From positions 3,443,884-3,507,883 of the forward strand of contig NC_081332.1 in the NCBI RefSeq assembly GCF_022539665.2: a DNA stretch of 64,000 bases, read 5' to 3'. The DNA comes from Daphnia carinata. Lineage: Eukaryota > Arthropoda > Branchiopoda > Diplostraca > Daphniidae. The notes beneath the pieces are model-generated. The model saw only the letters and a program-made list of their open reading frames with translations, was not told where the DNA came from and ran no database searches. The translations under genes were made by a program, and so were the position numbers. Of the stretch, positions 52,401 through 64,000 are shown one piece after another (the first letter of the stretch is position 1; each line of letters starts with the position of its first letter).

Positions 52401-55400
52401 CGGGGTTTACAACCCGATCGCACGCGATTATTATTTTATTTATATATTACTCAAGTCAAGAAACCATACTCAAAAGAAGAGTATGAAGACATAAAATAGA
52501 TTTATTTTGTTTTACTTTTTATTTTAGAAGTAGTAAGTGTTAGTAAACCTGCACCAACTAAATCCTTGGCCTGAAACCAACGTGAGCAGGCCTACATTAC
52601 CTGATACGCTAACCCCAACCCGGTGCAAAAAAGCGAACAAACCGTGAGTGAACCGTCGGGTACAGGTGTAGTGAATTTGCGTGCTCAGTCAAAGTTAAAA
52701 CTAAGCCGTCATGCGTAAGGAAAAATAAAGGTAAGGAATATAGGACAAGAGCAACATATTTGTAAAACACACGAGTAACATGGAATAAAGTAGAAAAATG
52801 CCAATTAGGCAATACTCAACCGTACCATCTTTTTTTCCCGACCTAATGGGCGTGTACGACGGGATGGGCAGCGATTTCCGTTGCTCCAACGACACCCTAC
52901 GACGTACAGTGATCCTATTCGACAACGACGGAGCCCTCCTAAATACATAAAAAAACATGGTAGGCAAATAAACATGTAAAGAAATATACCTGAAACATCC
53001 ATTGCGATAACCTCGTTGCTCCAGCGGCGATCCTCGATGTCCAGCATCCTCTCAGATGGTGGTAAGGCCCTCCTAAATACATAACAAGATGAGATCATAG
53101 TGTAAAACGTATAACTTTGAATGAAATACTTGACGATTTTGGGTGACGATACTGGTGCCTCCTACGGCAAACCACGCTGGCCAGTGATCCTCTTCGGCGA
53201 TGATGCCGCCCTCGTAAACACATAAAAAAACAAAATAAATTAGTGGTGTAAGACTTAAGACTTTCAATGAAATACTTGACAATGTTGGGCGACGATCCTG
53301 GTAGCTCCGACGACGAACCTCGTAGTCTAGTAATCCTCTTCGGCGATGATGGAACCCTCCTAATTACAAAACAAAAACATGAATACACAATTATACGACT
53401 AAATGATATACCTGAAACATCCACGGCGACGATATCGATGCTCCAGCGTCCTTTTTGGTGGTGGTGAAGCCCTCTTCGAAGCCCAAAAAACACGATTAAA
53501 CACTTAGCGTTAATTTTTAAAAAACCCACAATACCCATGCCGACAATGTCGTTGCTACAGCGGCGAATCTCGATGTCCAGCATCCTCTCTTATGATGGTG
53601 CGGCCCTCCTAAATACATAAAAACAAAATGAGATCATAATGTAAAACTTATAACTTTGAATTAAATACTTGACCATTTTGGGCGATCATCCTGGTGAATC
53701 CGACGGCGAAACACGTTGTCCAATGGTCCTCCTCGGCGATGATGGCGCCCTCCTAAATACATAAAAACAAATTAAATTAATGGTTAATGAATTGACAGTA
53801 AAAATTTTCGATAAAATACGTGACAATTTTGAGCGACGATCCTGGTGGCTCCAACGGCGTACTTCGTTGTCCAGTTACCCTCTTCGGTGATGATGTGGGC
53901 CATCCTAAATACATTTAAAAAACATGTTTAGACACTTAAACATGTAAAACATACCTGAAATATCCATTGCGACGATCTTGTTACTCCAGCGGCGATCCAC
54001 GATGTCCAACATCATTTTCGATGATGGTGAGGCCCTCCTAAATACATAAAAACAAAATAAAATCATAGATCACACAACCTAAGACTTTCAGTTAAATACT
54101 TCACAATTTTGGGCGATAATTCCAGGAGTCTTCGAAAGCGAACCTCGTTGTCGAGTGGCCCACCTCGGAGATGATGTGGACCGTCCTAAATACATAAAGA
54201 AACACGATTAAACACTTAAAATTGTGAAAGTAATACCTGGCAATCCTTGGCGGCTCCAGCGGTGATCCCCGACGTCCAGTAATCCTCATCGGTAGCGTTG
54301 CCAATCTTCCTATACACAAATTACTACATAGAATAGTAATGCACTTCAATTTTTTGAATACCTTGGAATTTTGGATTAGAATCCTGGTGATGACCTTCGT
54401 TGTCCAAAGGTCCTCTTCAGTGGAGCTATGGCCTTCCTAGGCACATAAAATTTAAAGAAAAAATCATGATGAGATACCGAGTTTTTAAATATATACCTCA
54501 GAATCCTGGGCGGTATTCCAATGGCTGCGACGGCGATCTTCGTTGCCCTTCAGCCCCAGAGATTACCCTGCTGATTGTACAGAAACGAGAAAAAAAAATT
54601 TTGTTTTAACATTTTAACAGCAACAAATTTCATCTTAATTTTAACAGACATCAGGTACACGAATTAGTTACATGGAGAAAAAAAACTTTAAAAAATATTG
54701 GCCGGATTGGCGGTTCATGTGTAAATTGTGAAAGAAGTTCAAATGTACAATTGTTTGTAAAAAAAAAATAAAAAAATGGTTTGCGAACGACCACTACGGT
54801 TAATAATTGCATAAAACAGTGAAAGAAAATGGCTTAGATAGTGTTGTGCAAAGGTAACGAATTGAGGTGGACTACGCTTACGCCTTACTTAAAGTAGCCT
54901 TACTCTTTACTTAACTTTAGACCTACTTATCCTTAACTTAATCTACGTTTATCTATTTCATCTAGACTTATCGTACTACCCAACTAAACAAGTCCAGTGC
55001 AGAGGCTAACCCAGGTGCTGATGCAGTGCGTTATTGATGCGTAATTGATGAATCTACAAATTGCGAAAGCTGGCTGCACGTGCGAAAGTTCTAAGAATAA
55101 TTAGACGTGGATTTCAAGCAACAAATGTACACTAGTGCACCGCGTGCAGGTGAAAGAGCTACTGAGCTTCTAGCTTCTTTTTTGCTTCATGTCCCCTCCC
55201 CTCGCCTTTTTTGTGTATGCCCGAGGTTCTTCATCTGTTTTAGGCACTTGGAAACAAACAAGAAAAATGCAAAAAAAAAAAAAAAAAGAAAATCAAAAAA
55301 ACCAAGTAACCTAGGGTCAATCGATGGGGAATGGCTATAACCTCGGGCTCACCTGGAAATAAAATTTGCCCTTCAACCTATCGACCTTCAGAATTAGGTC

Positions 55401-55865
55401 TCTACCTTACACTCTACTTTCGGGAAAGCGATAATGTGACACGTGTCTGCGAGTATTTAAGGCATCGTCTAGACACTAGATGTTCACATTCGTACGGGGT
55501 CTTGCCACTATAAATATACCACGACTATAACAGCATCGATATCATCGTCGATCGATTCGCCTGTCAGGTAAGTTGAAGTTATGTTAACTGGCTTCATTGT
55601 CTTCTTTAATTGTAGAAAGTATGCAGATGTCAACTTTGATTAAATTAGTTCTAAATCTATGTTAGCCAACTAAATCTTAATTAAATCAAACTTTTACCAA
55701 TAATATTCCAATTCTTTAGGAAACGACCATTTTTCAATCCATGTGTGAGTAGGTGCTGGCGTGTTTACTCTGGCTGCCTTTCAAACTGCATCAAATGAGG
55801 TATTGAAATTTGTTAAATACCACTAATTATTTAAAATTTTGTAGTACCATACTATATGTTCATTG
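49440..55865 (-). repeat. Right arm of the very large inverted repeat
   Basis: Reverse-complement partner of 42,735-48,730. It carries the mirrored tRNA-like elements at about 49,545-50,320, the mirrored exon-like unit array at about 52,860-54,570, and the mirrored outer sequence to about 55,865. It is about 0.4 kb longer than the left arm because of indels. Open frames that span several units on the minus strand (for example about 53,583-53,095) differ from those of the left arm, showing the frames are not under shared constraint. Confidence 0.9.
52860..54570 (-). repeat. Tandem array of ~140-bp exon-like units (right arm)
   Basis: Mirror image of the left-arm array with the same unit order. 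In the complement each unit runs from TATGTATTTAG and GAGGGC to the GTATTT/GTATAT donor-like end. Unit sequences differ from their left-arm partners by scattered substitutions and small deletions. Confidence 0.72.
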
Positions 55866-58800
55866 TGTCACCTCAGCAGCATTGTGTCACCACCGCAGCT
55901 AAGAATACAAAATTTGACAATATGAATGGTGTTGTATAAAAGAATGGCTCTTCTGCCCTGCAACCTAATGTAGAAAACTAAATATTTACCGCCAGATGTC
56001 AGCAACAGCGGGGGAATAAAACTCGAGCGAAGTTCGATCGTATCCTCCCACTTCCGGCCCTAAAGCGGGGAGTTAAAGAGGGTGGTATACCACCACACAC
56101 GCGTACACTGGCGTGCTTGTCTATGCCTGTGCGTGCAATCCCATTACATGGGAGAATCCTCGACAGGTGGTGAGGGCCCTTAGAAAACATTAATACCTCC
56201 CTACTTTCTTCTTCCTCTTAAACACCATCATCGTCATAAGGCTTACTGTAACGATAGGCTTTCCAATCCCAACAACTACATAATTAAAAGAAATCGATAC
56301 AGTAATGCTTCACACATAGCTGTGGCCGGCCATAAGCGAACGCTCCCTCATTTGCTAATATTTAATGACCGAAAAAAAAAAGAACAAACAAACAGCTTCT
56401 GCTTACCACCTTCTTCTTCTGTGACGCAGCTCACACAATTATCGTGCTGCAACAGTTTGCCATTGTACTACTATGTGCATATGAAAGAAACAATGCCATC
56501 CCTCCCCTCTACGACACTCTGTAAATTGACGTATACACGAGCTCACATACTGTCAAGGCCTGTTATTGAACCACCCCTGCTGCCAGACGGAGCAGCAGAA
56601 GCAGTAAAAATGAGGCAGGGCGGGAGGGGAGACTGACCGGATTTTACGCACACGCTCAGGCAAATACATGACACAGACGTAAACGCACTGGTCAAAGCCC
56701 GTGTAAACTGCAAACACGAGGCGAGACCATTGACGTAATGACCCAGTCCCGTCCATGAACGTTCTCACACGCAACCCCCCCCCTCCTCTCCATCTAAATG
56801 CATAGCGGGAGTACCTTGAACGCTTGAGGTGTATTTTTGTCTCATGCCGATAAATCAATTACGAGGCGTGAGGGGATACCATATTACTAACCTCAGAGTA
56901 AAAAACTGTAAAGCTGGCTGTGTGTCATACGGCTGAATAGAGCTTGATGGCTTGACCTGAATCAACGACGTTATCAAGTGGGTCGATACGTTGAACGTCA
57001 ATTCAGCATTTGATTAAAACGAAAAGTATAACGCTTTAAGAAACAAAAAAGGAGAAGAAAAGCGAAATAGAAAAGACTTACAGATTGCGACCAAGGAGCC
57101 GTTTCTATAAAGGCAAGTTAAGCACAGGCGTGGGCGGCAGCAACAGGTTCATCCATCGGATTGGAAGTTAGGCTCTTCATTACGCTAGACCTATAAATAT
57201 GTTGTCATGAATAGGATAAGTCGATCCCCCATCGAAAATAGGGATCAACCGTCAATGTCTACGTTTTCTTACCTCCTCGCTATACATTCACCAGTGTATA
57301 AGGATTGTCGACGTTCCTGGTATGCATCGTGTGCGTCTTTCTTCCTTTTCTTTTTTCTTTTTTTTTTTCCTCTCTTTCCGCTCGGCGGAAATGACGTCAA
57401 AAGAGGCTGGTGTAGAGCCAGGTTCTTCTCATATCCTACGACCTCTATCGCCACCCAATCTCCCCTTTCCCGCCACCCTCCACTTAATGCATCGCTTCTG
57501 TGCCCTACACTGCAAATCGCGCCTTCGAGTCGCAGTTCGTCGCCATGTTTGTTCTAGCGAACGCGACGCATCGACGTCAGATGTATTGATTGTCGGCGGC
57601 GTCTGCGCAGAGACATAGAAGTACCGCGGGACTCACGCCGACCGGATCCCTCCCTTCCCAGCGAGTTTCATTCATAAAATTCGAGGGGGATCCTCTCATC
57701 TTCTGGGCGAATCGACCATCGGAGTCATCATCGTACCGATCAACCAACGCGGCCAACTACGTCCCTCGCACACACACACACACACACACAGACAACGGCA
57801 GCTAAAGTCATTCATCATCAAAACAAATCGTTTGATGTAGTTGATTGATACCCAAACCCTTCAACAGTTAATCCTATCCTAGAAACACAAAACAAAAGTC
57901 AAAATGAAAGAAAGCAGACAAACAAACGTAGGCGAGGACAGCAAAAAAAAAAAAAAAAAAAAAAATAGAAAAAAGAAATACGAAAAAAAAAGAAAAATTG
58001 AAATTGATAAGTGATTACCTTCTATTTCAGATTAGATTAACCTTCAGGAACAAAAGGTTGTGCGGTCTGTGTAGTTAGTACATACGGCGTGGCAATGACA
58101 CTATGGACGCCATGACTGGCCCTTTTTTTTTTTTTCTATTGATCTTCTGCCTGTATGAGAAGAGCATAGTGAGAAGACTCTGGATTCTTTCTGATAAAGC
58201 AATGCATTTTGCCTCTTGTTTCCCTTTTGAAGCAGAGCCAAATAAATAAGAATTCAGACAAAAGTGGATAAATATGGGAAATCATATTTTTCCACGATGT
58301 ATCCTAGTGTTGCTGTACATGATATTACGAAAATAAATAGCAAAACGAGAATTTGCTTTCGATCGAGAGGAGCCGACCAAGATTCTCTTTGGTTTGTTTT
58401 ATTTTTTTCTTTTTCTTTTCAAAGATTGAAATGTTCGGCTCCTCGTACACTTTATTTGTATCAATGTGGTACTCACTTTTTCATTTGGCCATCAAAACGT
58501 ACAAAAGTGGCTCATTCATTCGAACAGACACGAACACACACACACACACACACACACATACCAGCACTGCCAGACGCAAAGCAGACGAAAAAAGGAAGAT
58601 GGTTGAAATAACACGACTTACAAAACAAACGACAATCGTTTTTAACGCCTTGAAACATTGAGAAAATTGGCGATCGCACAACTTCATTATTTGAGAGAAC
58701 TTTTTGCAAAGAAAACAACAATTCAACAGTTTCTTAAAATATGAAAAGGACCAATATGCACCAGTGAGTTGTTGCCATATTTTTTTTTTAGTGTGTACTT

Positions 58801-60159
58801 TCGAGCTCTGTTGCAAGACGTATCACTAAATCATCGTCATTCAGTCATTTTGTTTGAAATAATTGTTAAAATTATGACAAGGATTCTTCTCGTGTAAAAT
58901 GTTTTATCAAAAAATCTAACAGATCAAAGAGAAAACACGACCGTTGTGCACACTATCTGATTTTCCATTTCCTTTTGTACAAAATAATATTCAAAGTCCA
59001 AACTTTGATAATTAAAAAAAAAAAAAACACAAAAAAGAACAAAATCGAAGAAAAAGAAATGAACAAGATTTCATTGAATGAAGCCAAAATAATCAGAAAA
59101 CAACATCAACAGGTAAATATAGATTTATGTGTAGAAAAATGGATAGCATGTGAGTATAAATTTTTCTTTATGATTACCATTCACGCCTTTTTTTGTTTTG
59201 TTTTTGTTTTAACGGGACAGGGACGAGGTCCGGCTCAAAGCCGGATGACGTATTTTTGCTTCAAAATAGCTCAGGACATTTAATATCAATGGTTAAAAAT
59301 TTTGTAAATTAGCAAAAGCCCCAAAAATACATCGTATCAAAATCTGAATTGTTATAAATTTTCTTCTTCTTCTCTTTCAACCATTAACACAAAGTGTGCG
59401 GAGCCGTCCTCCGCCTTCTTTTGAACTTTTGAACAACAACAACAACTCGATCAATAAAACAGGAAAAAAAAAAGGGAAAGCAATGTAGTGTACGGTGTAG
59501 AGAGGAGGAGGGTGAGGCTAATCGAAAACCAACATAAAGGGAAAAGGGTGGGGGGGGCAGTCACGCTGTGGATGCCACTGAATGAAAATGAGGAACGAGG
59601 AGCTAGTTAAATACCAAATCGATGGCACTGAGGTCTGTTTCAATTTTTTGTGAACCCCCCTAAAAAAAAGGTAAACAAAAACAATCCCCGTTTAAAAAAA
59701 AAAAAAATCTCAGAAAAAAAAAAATCAACAAGCCAAAGAAAAAACAAAAACACATTTTCTCTGCTGTTGTGTGTGTGTGCGACTTTGTGACGATGCAGCA
59801 AAAACAAAATCAAAAATGAGGGACCAAGTAGGAAAAGACACAATAGACAAATATGTAATACAATAATAATATCAGCGATAAAACTAAAAAAAAAAAAAAA
59901 AAAACAGGTGACGTTTAGATGCCCCGTTTTGTGCAAACATTTTAAATAGTCAGTTAACGTTAAAGCATTTCGGCTGGTTGTACAATCAACAAAAAAAAAG
60001 AAAAAAAAAGAAAAAAAAAAAAAACACATTTTGGCTTTCTCCTCGTAGTTGCGCGTGTTGTGTGCGTTACGTAGTTTTGTCTTATGAACGCGCTAACAAT
60101 TGATTAGCGTTTGATGATGAAAGAGGGGGGGGGGGCGAACGATGAAAATGTGTGTGTCG
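55866..60159. other. Downstream region of the EGR gene, no confident gene
   Basis: The 4.3 kb between the palindrome and the EGR stop codon hold homopolymers, two CA microsatellites and a CRE palindrome at about 57,391-57,398. A GC-richer island lies at about 57,480-57,800. The lower-complexity part nearest 60.1 kb is probably the EGR 3'UTR. Plus-strand open frames here are short, phenylalanine- or histidine/threonine-rich products of simple repeats. Confidence 0.4.
57769..57790. repeat. (CA)n microsatellite
   Basis: About eleven CA dinucleotides. A second tract of about 24 bp lies at 58,534-58,557. Confidence 0.9.

Positions 60160-64000
<3,841 letters not shown>

Noticed and set aside
53095-53583. 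162-codon minus-strand open frame in the right arm as a gene
   Set aside because: It runs straight through splice-like spacers and its left-arm counterpart is interrupted, so the frame is not conserved.
42735-55865. Polinton/Maverick or other known large DNA transposon
   Set aside because: No polymerase, integrase, ATPase or capsid-like frame is present in either arm.
57322-57805. Plus-strand coding gene in the GC-richer island
   Set aside because: The frames are made of homopolymer-derived Phe runs and CA-repeat Thr/His runs, with no splice-supported continuation.

Overview
The window is eukaryotic nuclear DNA: genes are split by short GT-AG introns (many 55-100 bp), coding runs are interrupted by A/T homopolymers and CA/TA microsatellites, and there is no operon structure. 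The proteins are arthropod-like. The density of compact genes, together with a thioredoxin reductase that still ends Gly-Cys-Sec-Gly (a state lost in flies, bees, moths and beetles), points to a crustacean, most likely a Daphnia-type branchiopod. The species call is inference.

Layout. 1-9.1 kb (minus): two blocks of coding exons for large proline-, serine- and tyrosine-motif-rich scaffold proteins. They are either two adjacent genes or one locus with alternative starts; the upstream block carries ten 11-residue repeats. 9.1-17.3 kb: no confident gene, only regulatory-looking and possible non-coding exons. 17.3-20.0 kb (plus): a glutaredoxin-thioredoxin reductase fusion, a selenoprotein with a readable form II SECIS in its 3'UTR. 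20.3-21.5 kb (minus): PQBP1, tail to tail with it. 23.5-25.1 kb (plus): BNIP3/NIX. 25.6-26.4 kb (minus): NRBF2. 27.3-28.1 and 29.0-30.5 kb (minus): two adjacent secreted paralogues with the same 3' exon structure, one of which also has a Kunitz domain and a Pro-Val-Gln repeat. 32.4-34.7 kb (plus): a TBC1D12/14-type Rab GAP. 35.5-37.4 kb (plus): V-ATPase subunit B. 60.2-61.9 kb (minus): the zinc-finger exon of an EGR/Stripe transcription factor, with its upstream region running to the window end.

The most striking non-genic structure is a very large diverged inverted repeat, about 42.7-48.7 kb against 49.4-55.9 kb, with a spacer of roughly 0.7 kb. Each arm holds about 13 degenerate ~140-bp units bounded by splice-site-like sequence, and a tandem set of tRNA-like repeats. 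The flank at 38-42.7 kb holds a separate ~110-bp hairpin and diverged direct duplications, some related to the arm ends.

Functional themes. BNIP3 (mitophagy receptor), NRBF2 (autophagy PI3-kinase complex), a TBC1D14-type Rab GAP (autophagosome membrane supply) and V-ATPase B (lysosome acidification) lie within 14 kb. This is an autophagy/lysosome-flavoured neighbourhood, although accidental linkage cannot be excluded. All exon boundaries were placed by eye from splice consensus, reading-frame phase and remembered family similarity; no alignment or expression data were used.
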